From Triparma columacea (Eukaryota > Sar > Bolidophyceae > Parmales > Triparmaceae), in the NCBI GenBank assembly GCA_030267965.1, contig BRYA01000934.1, positions 1-20,118 on the forward strand: 20,118 bases of DNA, given 5' to 3'. The position numbers and the translations under genes were made by a program. Below the pieces are notes generated by a model, which saw only the letters and a program-made list of their open reading frames with translations, made no database searches and was not told where the DNA came from. Below, piece by piece: positions 1-11,100 of the stretch. How positions within the stretch are numbered: position 1 is the stretch's first letter; each line of letters starts with the position of its first letter.

Positions 1-1086
1 TCTGTACCTCCATTCCCTTTCGCAGCTTCGACTTGTACATCTGCTTCTCCTACATCGTCCCCTGGCAAGGCGTTGAGGATCCCTATGACTCCCTTCATCA
101 TATCAATGTCCGCTCCGAGTCCATCGAGCATTCCCTTCCCTCCTCCTACTCCTACTTCACTTACTCCTCTCACGCCGACCTTCTTGCCCCCTACCTTATC
201 CCCGCTCCCCCCTCCGAGAGTCTTCCTCATGTCCAAGATCATCGGTAGCACACCCTCCGCCTTCATCATCGCAAGCCTCTCCTTTCCAACCTCCCCCATC
301 CTATCCTCTGGCCAAACCTCCCCCCCCGCCTGCTCGTAACCCATCCCCTCCGCCCACTTAATTACACTCTCCTCCCAGTGCCCAATCCTAAGGTTACAAA
401 TCTCGCATCCCATACCTCTGACCGTAGTCTCAACCTTCTTCATTAAATCCCCCCCTGCTCCTTTTCCTTGAAACTCCTTCCCTATGGCAAAAGCGCTGAC
501 AACACAGACCTTCTGCTTCCCTTCAACCTCCAGCCTCGCGCAACCAATAAGGATCTCGTCTGGGTAGGGAGTCTCGACCAAGACCCACCTTCCCCCGGTC
601 CCTCCCGAGAGGTCTGAAGCGACTTGCGAAGCACTGACCCGCTGAATACCATGGCTGTCGTTGACGAGAGCGGTGATCTCCCCCGCGTCTTCAATGTCGG
701 CGAATCTGCGTCCATTTCGATGTGTGTTAGTTACACCGCCACTCCACAATACAATATCCCACACATTTCTCCTCTCACCTGAAGTCGAACTTTCCCCCTC
801 CTCCCCCCCCTCCTCCCCCCCCTCCTCCGCCTCCTGTGCCCCGCCCCCCTCTCACACCGTACCCCATCCTACCTCCAACCTTCCCCCTTCTTCTACCTCC
901 ATCTCCACCCCTCCCTCCCCTACAGCCATACCCAGCATCTCCGAATCCCGAGGAACCATGAGTCTGATCCTCCTCCATGATCAAGCGCATCGCATCCTCG
1001 TTGTGCTTCACGGCCCAGTCGGGTAGCCCGGTCGCGCTGCCTTCGGGGCGCCCCGAGCTTCCTGTAACTCTTGAAAACTCGCTCAT
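1..1086 (-). CDS. GNAT-family N-acetyltransferase, partial (runs off left edge)
   Basis: Two exons, 1086-779 and 705 to beyond base 1. The 73-base intron starts TTCAG|GTGAGA and ends TAACTAAC...GCAG, and splicing is phase 2. Residues 103-118 (RFADIEDAGEITALVN) match the first strand and helix of GNAT proteins. Residues 169-187 give strand 4 plus the acetyl-CoA pyrophosphate loop Q182-G-K-G-A-G187, which fits Q/RxxGxG/A, followed by a typical helix (DLMKKVE). GNAT enzymes transfer acetyl from acetyl-CoA to an amine; the substrate here cannot be told. The N-terminal 100 residues contain a glycine-rich tract ending in a poly-Gly run just before the splice site. The C-terminal part after about residue 260 is Gly/Lys-rich and has no stop before the window edge. 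The ATG at 1086 was chosen because it opens a coding-like segment; an in-frame ATG at 1143 would add 19 residues. It is divergent from the EF-hand gene, with 261 bases between start codons. Confidence 0.72.
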
Positions 1087-1347
1087 GGTAATTTTGATTT
1101 GTCCCTTTTTTTCAGGTTGTAAATTAACCCAAGGTAGGTCCACACACGTTAGCCCGTTCGACTCCGTACTCCTCTCCCGACCGGTAATACCATTTCATGT
1201 CCCACACATTCAAACCCTAACCCCTTCGCTGCAACCTTTCTTCCAATTGCATCCCCCAAACCCCTTCCTTGCAACGCTTCAAAACTCCCTCTCTTATCCA
1301 CTCTATCCAACACCACCCTACCTATCCCTAACCCAATCTAAGGAATA
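1087..1347. promoter_or_regulatory. Divergent intergenic region (GNAT gene / EF-hand gene)
   Basis: This 261-base stretch separates two start codons that point away from each other, so it must hold both promoters. It is C/T-rich on the plus strand towards the EF-hand gene (many CCCTA and CCAAAC-like tracts). No TATA box or clear palindrome was seen. Confidence 0.45.
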
Positions 1348-2647
1348 ATGTCGGGTGCCGACCTAATGGAGAAGAGAATTCGCGAGTACATCGAGGTAAA
1401 GTCAGGTTTCGGCGACCCTGTCGTCCAGGAGAGGATGCTTAAGAAGGAGTTCAAATTCTTCGACAAGGACGGGTCCGGGGAGATTGACATGGCGGAGTTC
1501 TGCAGCGTTCTGGAGAGCCTTAATTGCAGGGGTAGCGACAATGACGTCGATGAGGTGAGTGTTTCATGACAGGAGAAGAGAGGGCATAACATTTATCGCC
1601 GGTGCTGTCTTGAGCTGATCCTTAAATCAACCTCAACCTTGCGCCTTCGCCTCTCTCATCCCCCCAGCTGTTCGACCGTTACGATTCCGACTGCGGTGGC
1701 ACCATAACCTTCACTGAGTTCTGCTCCCATCTCTTCAAGAAGTCCGGCGACCACCACGCCGCCGAGGGCGACGTCAACGTCACCAAGTCCATCGTCGCCA
1801 GGGTCCGCGAGGAGATCCTCCGTCGCGGGGGAGGTAACGGCCTCCGTTCAGCCGCCGTCATGTTGAAGAGGATGGACAAGGACGGGTCGAACTCCCTGGA
1901 TAGGGGGGAGCTCAAGGAGGGGTTGGAGGGGATGGGGATCTGCGGGCTTTTGGATGAGGACGTTGACAGGCTTATGAAGGCCTTCGACAAGGATGACAGC
2001 GGGAAGATATCTGTAGAGGAGTTCTACAAGGGTCTTCAGGGTGACATGAAGAGGAGGAGGAAGGTAAGGAGAGAGAAACAACGCCCCTCCCCCCCCCCCC
2101 CTTCACACACTCGCTAGCTATGCCCGACCAAGTCCTGACACACCCCTTGTCTCTCCCCACCCCCTTTTCTTCTTTTTCCAAGGTGATCGTCCGCATGGCC
2201 TACAACATCCTAGACGCTGACGGTTCCGGTTCAGTGACAGTCTCCGACATCCGCGGTCTCTACGACTGTTCCCAGCACCCCCTCGTAACCGCCGGAAAAA
2301 TGACCGAGGACGAGGCCTTGACCGAGGTCCTAGCCTCGTACGAGCAGGGCGTTAGCGACGGGATTGTCACGTTCCAGGAGTTCCTGGAGTACTACAGGGA
2401 CGTGAGCGCGGGGATTGACAATGACGATTACTTCGAACTTATGGTCAGGAACGCTTGGCACATCTCTGGGGGGGAGGGGCAGGCTGCGAACACATCGTGC
2501 AGGAGGGTACTGGTTACGCACAGCGACAAGAGCGAAGAGGTGGTGGAGGTTATGAACGATTTGGGGATCGGACCGAAGGACATTGAGAAAATGAGGAAGA
2601 AACTTGAGGCTCAGGGGGTCAAGGACATTGCTAAAATAACAGTGTGA
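1348..2647 (+). CDS. Calcyphosin-like EF-hand calcium-binding protein
   Basis: Three exons: 1348-1554, 1668-2063 and 2183-2647. All introns are phase 0 with GTGAGT/GTAAGG donors and CCCCCAG/TTCCAAG acceptors. The product is 355 aa. Canonical EF-hand loops start at D39 (DKDGSGEIDMAE), D75 (DSDCGGTITFTE), D139 (DKDGSNSLDRGE), D176 (DKDDSGKISVEE) and D212 (DADGSGSVTVSD). A sixth, degenerate loop lies near residue 254 (EQGVSDGIVTFQEF). The C-terminal stretch NAWHISGGEG...NTSCRRVLVTH, which I recall as typical of calcyphosin-like protist proteins, follows the last EF-hand. Such proteins bind Ca2+ and act as soluble sensors, often in cilia or flagella; the target here is unknown. The stop lies 88 bases from the stop of the convergent TFIIF-like gene. 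Confidence 0.9.
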
Positions 2648-2735
2648 TCGTCTTTACACGTTCCCAAAAAGCAGTTGTTGTTTGCGTGCTACTGATGTTT
2701 GAGTTATTGTTTTTGGTTTTTCGTAAGGTCCCCCT

Positions 2736-4831
2736 CTACGCGTTCTGAAAGTGTTGTTTAAGCACGAGTTCCCCTTTCTCCTTCTTGCTCAGTTCCGCCA
2801 CGATCCTCAGGAATTCCGTGACCCTGTCCGTCCCCTTGTCCTTCTTCTGTATCCCGAACGTCTTGCATAGGCTTTTCATCGTGATCTTCCCCCCGTTAAG
2901 CCAGATCTCATTCCGGACAGCTTCCTTTGTAAGTTTCCTCCTTCCCTGTTCGTCTGTCTCCATAAGGTCAACCTTCCTCCTCTTCCCCCCTCCTCCCTCT
3001 CCCCCCCCCTCCTCCACATCCTCCCTCTTCCTCTTCTCCTCCTCTTCCTCCTCCCCCTCCACCTCATCGTCATAATCGACCTTATAAGCCGTAGTTTTCC
3101 CCCCGGATTTCCCCACGATTTCCTCGTCCTCAACATCCTCACCCCTAGCCCTCTTCAGCATAGCAAGCGTCCCCTTCTTCCCCTTGAAGCCCTTCGCCTC
3201 TTCACCCTCCCCTACGCTCTCGTCGCTAGAGTCCATGTTAGGGTCCATATCATTGTCGGATGCGTCTTCCATAATTTCATTCTCCTCTTGATCAACATCA
3301 TCGTTAAACTCAACATCAGGTTCAAAGTCAACGTCATCGTAAAGGACGCCGAAGTCACCCTGACGGACTATGTCCTGATCGACCTTGTCGGTACCGGAGA
3401 AACCTATCTGCTTACCCTCGATCTCATTGTAGTTTGAGACGGAGGATACCTGGACGCTTGTGAATTGCATCTGTAATCGATTTTTCGTTGGATGATGGTG
3501 TTGGTGTTAGGTGTTGGGTGATGGTGTTGGTTGTGTTGTAGATTTGTTTTAGTTATGGTTATATATACATGCATAACAAATCTCTCCCCTCCCCACCCCC
3601 CCCTTACCTTCTCTCCGAATTCCTCATCGTTCCCTCCCCCCGTGACAACATACCCGTCCTCCGCGATGGCCATAGTATTATTCCCCTGCACGTCCTCCGC
3701 AAAAACGCTGTCCCTCAATAGTTCCTCCCTAGCACCCCTACTCTGTACGACCTTTACTTCACCCCAGTCCTCAGTGTTTGTTAGGCCCTCGTTCAGACGT
3801 TCCGCTTTGGTTTTCTTACGTCGTACTTCACCTTTACCCATGATATCCGCCATGACATCGTCCTCATCTTCTCCCCCTTCCTTGCGTGATTTAGAGGATA
3901 GGATGGACATTAGTTTAGCACCACCTGAACCCTTGGAGGAGAGGGAGGAGGTACCACCGAGCATCTTTAGACGGGTTGACTCGTCGGTGTGGAAATTGCT
4001 GGCGGCACGGAGAGTGCTGAGCTTACTCTTGTAACCCCTGTTGGGAGGGAGGGAAGGTAGCGGGGGAAGGGGGGTGGGGGGGGTATTGAGCAAAGATCCA
4101 AGTGTCGCTTCGAGGTTCTTCCTTCTTTTTGCCATTCCTTGTTTTCTGTTCCCCTTTCTGTTTCCCTTCTCCCTCTTCCTTTGCCTTCTTTATGCCCTAA
4201 CCCCTCCCCTCCCCCAAATCCCATCCTCACCTTTCCTCTTCCCTTCTCCCGACCCAGTTTTCTCTCCCCACAGTTTCCACATTGACCGTCCCTCCGTTTC
4301 CCCCGCTGATAAGTACGTAGCAGCTGTCGTTCCCGTCCTGCTCGCATACGTAGGTTGTCTTGGAGCCGTCTGGACCAATGTTTGACACGTTGTAACAGGA
4401 GGTGGGATCGGCTACGCGACGCTTGTATTTGTCCTTGCGGTTCGCTACGATCTCATCGTCGTCTGAACCCGCCTGTTTTTTTGTGATGTTGTGTGTTTGG
4501 TGAGCTTGTTTTTGGAGATATTATTTGGAGACATGCGGGACCAAAATGAGTAATCCCACTGTATGCAGCTCATACAACACGTACAGAACACAGAACGCCA
4601 CACACAACCCTATGAACCAATCTCACTCACCTCAACCTGTATAGTAGAGTAGGTTGCCTCAGTTTTCCTTTTATTATCAAAGACTCCACCGCCAGAGCTC
4701 TTTACATCGTGGCTTGGAAATCTCAATAAACCACCCAAACTTATTGAGGATTTTACTAGAGTGAAAGACTCACGAACCGATCCACCACCGGCATCACGAG
4801 TAAGACCACCAAGGACTGAATCAAAAGACAT
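2736..4831 (-). CDS. Putative TFIIF alpha subunit (RAP74-like), C-terminal winged helix
   Basis: Four exons: 4831-4631, 4472-4231, 4157-3608 and 3470-2736. Donors are GAG|GTGAGT, AAAG|GTGAGG and AAG|GTAAGG; acceptors are AACAG, AAACAG and TTACAG. Junction phases are 0, 2 and 0, giving 575 aa. Residues 511-575 (LTKEAVRNEI...KQHF) follow the RAP74 C-terminal winged helix, which contacts the FCP1 phosphatase and TFIIB in known systems. Before it come a long acidic, Lys/Arg-mixed region and a basic KRKRE/KRRKV patch, like the charged middle of TFIIF alpha. The N-terminal part (DGSKTTYVCEQDGNDSCYV and ENWVGRREEE) could be the diverged dimerisation domain that pairs with TFIIF beta. Family role: RNA polymerase II initiation and elongation in the nucleus. 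The identification rests mainly on the C-terminus; another acidic nuclear protein with this fold is possible. Confidence 0.62.
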
Positions 4832-5133
4832 TTGAGGGAAGACTTAATTTGCCCTCTTATTTATTTGCTATTTGGGGAAATGTTATGAAATAAATGTGGC
4901 CCTAAGTGATTTGATTGGAAGGTAAGGCGTGCGCTCATCCAAACAGGCCCTTGGGCCCTGCCCTGGGATCCAAAGCACGCCACGGCAAAAAATTCAAAGC
5001 CACCCACCCACCCTGCTGAAATGCGTGTCTCGGACACCTTCGACGCGCTTGGAATGACAATAATCCGCACACGCGTTTAATTTGCAAATGCCTCCGCCAA
5101 ATTTATCTTAAACCAACCTAGATGGACCGTCAC
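4832..5133. other. Intergenic region, no gene seen
   Basis: About 300 bases between the start of the TFIIF-like gene and the stop of the NACHT gene, both on the minus strand. It must hold the TFIIF-like promoter and the NACHT gene 3' UTR. No coding frame, tRNA or repeat was convincing. An AATAAATG-like stretch near 4888 lies on the strand opposite to both genes. Confidence 0.4.
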
Positions 5134-8100
5134 CTAGAAATGGGTGCGGTAGGGGCGGGGGGCTGTGCGGTCATTCTGCTCGGCCTTGACCTTGACCTTG
5201 TCTTTCATAGCGAACACGGCCGCGTTCTCCTCCTTGATGGCCTCCATCTGCTCGTCAGTGGGCCTTTCCTCGATGAACGGAAGGCGAGGGACTCTCTTAT
5301 AGTCAGTCCTGTTGAAGCACTGTGGGGGGGTTGTTTGGTTAGTTCGTTGGGGTGGGTTGGGATGGGTGGGGCAATACACAAATACACACACACATACAGT
5401 ACCTCTGTCACCATCCACGCCTCTCCTCTCCTCTCCTCGCCTCGCCTCTTTCCTCCACTCACCTCAACGCGAGCCCCTATTGTCTCATCGAACCTTCTAG
5501 AACAGACGAGAGAGTCCTCGTCCTTTTCGGACTGCTTCCACTTTCCACCGCATTCGTTGCAACGCATCATCCTGCCGTTGACGTGCAGGTCAACGGCACG
5601 GGCGACAAGAACGTCCTTGGTGCCTCCGACAATCTGATCGTTCCACCTGAAGAAGTCCTTGATCTGTTCAGCCTTCATGTTCCTATAGATCTCATAGGCC
5701 TCGAGCTCAGCGTCCTCCGCCCCTCTCTCGTGGGATATTTTCATAGCAGAAGATAGCCGAGAATCCCTCCTCTGTTGCACCGACTTGGTTACGCCGAGTT
5801 TTTGCATCTGTTCAACTATGTCGTCGACCTTGCCCTTTGCCTTGTCCTTATCCTGCACCCCCTCCTTCTCGGCCTCCTTCAGCTGGTCGTTGCTTGTGAA
5901 CTTGAACCTTTTGGGCTTGTGGGATGCTTTCATAGCAGTAGCATTGGCGAACATGTTGGTTTTCTTTTTAACCTTTGACATGTTCCACTGAGACAAATCA
6001 CTGTCAAAAGAGGTCGCATTCTCGAACATGCTCCTCATATCCGTGCATTTCGATGTGTCCCATGTAGAGAGATCGGAGTTGAAAGCCGAGCAACCTTCAA
6101 ACATGACACTCATATTCGTGCAGTTCGATGTGTTCCACGAAGAGAGATCAGAGTTGAAAGCTGAGCACCAATAGAACATGTAACTCATATTCGTGCAGTT
6201 CGATGTGTTCCATGAAGAGATGTCAGAGTTGAAAGCAGAACAACCATTAAACATGCCCTCCATATCCGTGCAGTTCGATGTGTTCCATGAAGAGATGTCA
6301 GAGTTGAAAGCAGAACAACCATTAAACATGCCCTCCATATCCGTGCAGTTCGATGTGTTCCACTTAGAGATGTCAGAGTTGAAAGCAGAGCAACCCCAAA
6401 ACATTTCATGCATATCCGTGCAGTTCGATGTGTTCCATGTAGAGAGATCGGAGTTGAAAGCCGAACAACCATTAAATGCCCAGTCCATACTCGTGACATT
6501 CGAAACGTCCCATCGACTCAGGTCCTCATTGAATTCCTCCGCTTTCCTAAAAAGCCCATGAAAACTCGTAACCTCCGACACGTCCCAGTCCGCAATCTTC
6601 CCGTACTCCTTTTCAGCTTCATCCTTATCCTCTCTCCATTCTCTAACGGCATCTTGAAGGTGATGCGAACCCTGTCTGCTGAAGTACTCGCTTTCCCAAC
6701 CCTTCCACTTCCCTCCACTCTTGAATCCCTCTCCCATCTTCATCAGCAGCACTCTCTTTATTGCTATTTCGCCTCTCTCCTTGTTGACCATGAATTCGGT
6801 GTTGTCTCTCCTCTCTTTGTGACTACCCTGACGCTCATGCTTGTTCAAAATCCAGTCGACGAATGACTGATGAACTAAGGTGTAAGTATCTTGATTTCCC
6901 TGTTGTGGGTTATCCCTATCATCATCCTTGCAGAACGCTGTTATTAAGTCAAGCGTTTGGCTCAACGCCGCCACACCGCTTGCCTTTTCAAGCACGTCAC
7001 GGGGAATAGCCTCGCGCGCTGCAACAATCACTTCTAGAACGGGGCAGACATTCTCTCTGTAATTTTTCATGTCACCTGAGAACATCTCCACGAACCTGCG
7101 CTCGTAAAACTCGTAGATTCCCCCAGGCAAGTGTTGCAAAAACTGATCTACGCTCTGATTGAGAGATATACTCCCCTTTTCGATACCATCGACAATAAAT
7201 ACAGCATAGAGAAACATGCCCTCGCTTTTTTTCACAATGGCGTCTACAAATTGCTCGAGCGGTTGGATGCTCGCCCATCCACTCTTATTCACGATATCAA
7301 GGGCCTTTAACATGGTCAATTTCTCGTCGGCAAGCACGTCGAACCCAAGCCTATCGTTGAGGTACAACCTCATGTCATCGTCGTTTTTCTCCTTATGCTC
7401 CTTCTCCTCAAGTTTCACTTTCAGGTCGACAGTCTTGGCGTCCTTGAGCGTGCTCATTACGTTACTTTGGACCCGGCTAGTCACAAGCAGCCTCGTCCAT
7501 TCCGGCCACAGAACATCCTTGCCAGCCATCTTCGCCACGAGGTCGAGAATGTTAAGGTCGTCGTTCTTCTCCTTTTTCATCAGGGCGGCCTCGTCCAAGC
7601 TGTCAATAACGATGAGTTTCACGTTGCCGTCTTTCGGCTTGTCTACCTTGCTCAGTGCGCTTAGAACATGATAGAGAAGATCATCTGGCTTCCACTTCCC
7701 AGAGAGGCGTTTAAACCCGTCGTTCAACTCCCTAGAGCCTAGGCCAGGGTTAACCCATGTATCGTTTTTGTCTCCCCATTCTTGATTTTCAAAGAAAATC
7801 TTCATGAAGCCAGCAACATTCTTGATGAGAGATATGACGAGGCCTTCAATGAACTTCCTCGGGTCCAGGTTGCTCGCTCGCTCGTTAGAGCAGAAGTGGA
7901 ATGCGATAACATCGTCTTTCATATCCTCTTCCACCAGCTGAGCTGCGAAGGCGGATTTACCAAACCCTGCGGTTGCCAAGAGCACCTGCGTACGCTCGCC
8001 ATTATTATCCTTCAACCATTCGCGAACTTCTTTAAAAAGCCAATTGCGCCCGGCGAAGCGATAAGGCTTCCTACCACCCAAGTTGCTGCTCACCCTCTTG

Positions 8101-11100
8101 CCCCGCTTTTTGTCCAGGTAACCAACATTATCCAACGAGCCGTGAAGAAAATGATGGTGGGGGTGTATGAACAAGGCGAGCGGGTTAAGATCCCTGCAGT
8201 TTGATGTGTCCCAGGAAGAGAGATCAGAGTTGAAAGAAAAGCAACTCTCAAACATGCCCTCCATACCCGTGCAGTTCGATGTGTTCCATGTAGAGATGTC
8301 TGAGTTGAAAGCCAAGCAACCATTAAACATGCTCTGCATATTCGTGCAGTTCGATGTGTCCCAAGTAGAGATGTCAGAGTTGAAAGCTGAGCAATCTTGA
8401 AACATGTAACCCATATTCGTGCAGCTCGATGTGTTCCACGTAGAGAGATCAGTAGAGAGATCAGAATTGAAAGCAGAGCAACCGCTAAACATGCTCTGCA
8501 TATTCGTGCAGTTCGAGGTGTTCCACGTAGAAATGTCAGAGTTGAAAGCAGAGCAACCCCAAAACATGCCCTCCATAGTCGTGCAGTTCGATGTGTTCCA
8601 TGAAGAGATGTCAGAGTTGAAAGCGGAGCAACCCCAAAACATGGCGTACATACTCGTGACATTCGAAACGTGCCATCGACTCAGGTCCTCATTGAATTCC
8701 CTCGCGTCCTCAAAAAGCTCATAAAAACTCGTAACCTCCGACACGTCCCAGTCCTCAATCTTGCCGTACTTCCCCTTTGCCTTGTCCTTATCTTGCACCC
8801 ACTCCTTTGCGGCCTCCTTCAGCTGGTCGTTGCTTGTGAACTTGAAGCAAGCAAGACCGAACCGGACCAACGACTGAATGTCTTTATTCGCATTTATCCA
8901 CGCCTGGATCTCCTTCGCATCCTCCCTCGAGCACGTGAATCTGTGACGTGCGAAGGAGCGAGTTGTTGCGATAGTGGTGAGGTGTGGAAAGAGGTTAGAA
9001 AACTCATGCCGGCAATGGTGGCGCATATGGCGTTACTAGAATCAGGCCTGTGATCGTCACAGCAGTAAATAACATTGCTGCTCCACCTCTCTCAATTCTC
9101 ACCTGTGCTCCAATGTCATCAGCTCAAAAGTCCCGGACGAGTGAGCGACATCTCCGTCATCATTTATCTTGATTTCCAAGGGATTTTCATGATCCTCCAA
9201 CGCGTCATTGAGGGAAGTGAGAAGCTCAATGGGAAGTTGCATGAGTATAGACCCGTATCCAATTATTTTAATTCCTCGCTCGGTTTTCAACCATTTCTTC
9301 AAATCCTCCAAATGACCATTCATTTTGTCTTTCAATTTATCTTTCTGATGTTGAGGGAGGTCTGAAAATTCAACTGTTAAAGGAAGTCTACCGTCAACGA
9401 GCGTTTCAGGGTTGGTTATCATGATGCCATCTGGTAATTTGTTGTCTTTCTTCAAAACCTCCTTGAAGAATTCCCAAACGATATTTACGACTTCGGATTC
9501 TTTCTGTCTATCACACAAGACATCACATTGAGACGGATGCACCTCTAACTTCACTCGAAGGGGATCGGTAGGATTTCCTTGTGGACTAACTGGGTTGGGT
9601 AGATCTGATCGAACAACATAACGAACGCCACTGAAAGAGACGAATCGTTTATTCGCTTTTATGCTCTTAATCCTATCATGCACTAACTGAAGACTGCGTT
9701 TTAAGGATTTCGGAATATTAAGAGCATCCACGGAATTCTCCGGATCATAGCGCTTTTGCATGAAGCACAAGTTTCCTTCTGCTTTTCCTACCGTACTCAG
9801 TTGAGCACCCAAATACTGTGCAACATGATTATCTTCTACGAAACCAATCCAGTAATTTACCCCCTTCCCGTAGAAGTTCTTACTAGATTTCCTTGGGTCT
9901 GGTTCACAATAAATTTTATTTTCATGCTCGCCTTTTTTACCGTCAACAAATCTGTACCCAACACACGCCAACAAAATATGGGCTGTCTCGCCTGTTCTAT
10001 TAGCTACCTCTGAGACAAAGTTAGACAAGACATTTTGAAGAAATTCACTAGCTTTTGGACGTGCAGCAGTTCCAGTAGAGTTCGCTGGATCATCTGTAGC
10101 TGCAAGGGCAACGTAGAAAACGTAACGCTTGCCGCTGGTGCGCATAAGTTGAATCGTTGTCGCTCCGACAATATTACCAGACGATGAACGTTTGATGATG
10201 AAGGAGAAGATATTCTTCCCGTCGAAGAAACCATCATCAAAGCCAAGATATTTCTCCTTGTATAGCTGTTTGATCTCGGCAGCCACGCCAGTGTGGTCGA
10301 TGATGTACTCACAGCAAAGGTCCTCGTTGTTGGCAGTAACCTCGTTGTTGGCAGTAATCGAATCAAATGGAAGATCATCATCCTCATTGATATCGTAGAA
10401 ATAGGACAGAGACTCACCAACTTCCGATGAAGGCTCTAAGGTCAAGGTTTCCTTGCAGCTCTTCTTACTCCTGTCATCTTTGCGGAAAAAGGCATATACC
10501 TTTTGCATCAAGTAGACTTTTGCCATGAATGCTGGCGTACTGTCCGTTCCTAACAGTTGTTGTTTTCGTTTCTTGTATGCGTCAGCTCCTATCGGACCAT
10601 ACATTTCGAGCATTTCTTCAAAAGTCTTAGGGTCATTGGTGCTGTATTCAGGAAGGCAATTTATGAGAAGAAATAGTTCGCGAAAACGGGGGAGGTGGTT
10701 AGAGTTATCATGATGTCGGCCCCATATTGGAAAGTCCGACGAAATGTGGATTGAAAGACCTGCATGGAAGCATTCCTTTGTGCGCTCAGTCTTACCTGAC
10801 TGTTTGTGCCGCTCCAGGCGGCGACTTTGTGCCAGACTTGGGGGTTGAGCCGGAAATTTGAGGTTGAGGTGGAGTTGGAGGTTGAGGTGGAGTTGGAGGT
10901 CGATATTCGTTGTTAGGCAGGTCAGGCAAGGGGTTTGTGGGCGGGCTGTTATGGCAGTGTCAGGCCATAAGCGAAGAAAAATGGAGCGTACAATGAGCGA
11001 TGAGATGCAAAAGGGTGAAAAACACAGCGTATGGGGGGTTAGTTAGTGTATTAGAGACGACAACAGATGACCTAAATGCAGATGCTCGTCTACCGAATCA

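Noticed and set aside
1145..1165. CCGTTCGACTCC resembling a tRNA B-box
   Set aside because: No matching A-box, acceptor stem or cloverleaf around it.
5352..5756. Plus-strand open frames opposite the NACHT gene (also in 6193-6561, 7216-7671, 8397-8724)
   Set aside because: They are antisense to well-supported domains and repeat with the same 75-bp period; they are shadows of the minus-strand gene.
5950..8750. CRISPR-like array
   Set aside because: The 75-bp units are contiguous coding repeats with no spacers and no cas genes, in eukaryotic DNA.
5950..8750. Bacterial contamination or bacterial origin of the locus suggested by DUF285 repeats
   Set aside because: The repeats are in a spliced gene with eukaryotic-type NACHT and PADR1 modules and flanked by spliced eukaryotic genes; ancient transfer of the repeat family itself remains possible.
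5205..9026. NACHT gene starting at its own ATG at 9026
   Set aside because: The first 28 residues from this ATG (HHCRHEF...) are unlike coding sequence around them and end in an acceptor CACAG, so they are probably intron.
9099..10613. A separate 504-aa gene upstream of the NACHT gene
   Set aside because: The frame ends at CACAG|GTGAGA and joins in phase (phase 2) to an acceptor at 8941, and its 5' side joins earlier exons in phase, so one gene is simpler. Transcript data could reverse this.
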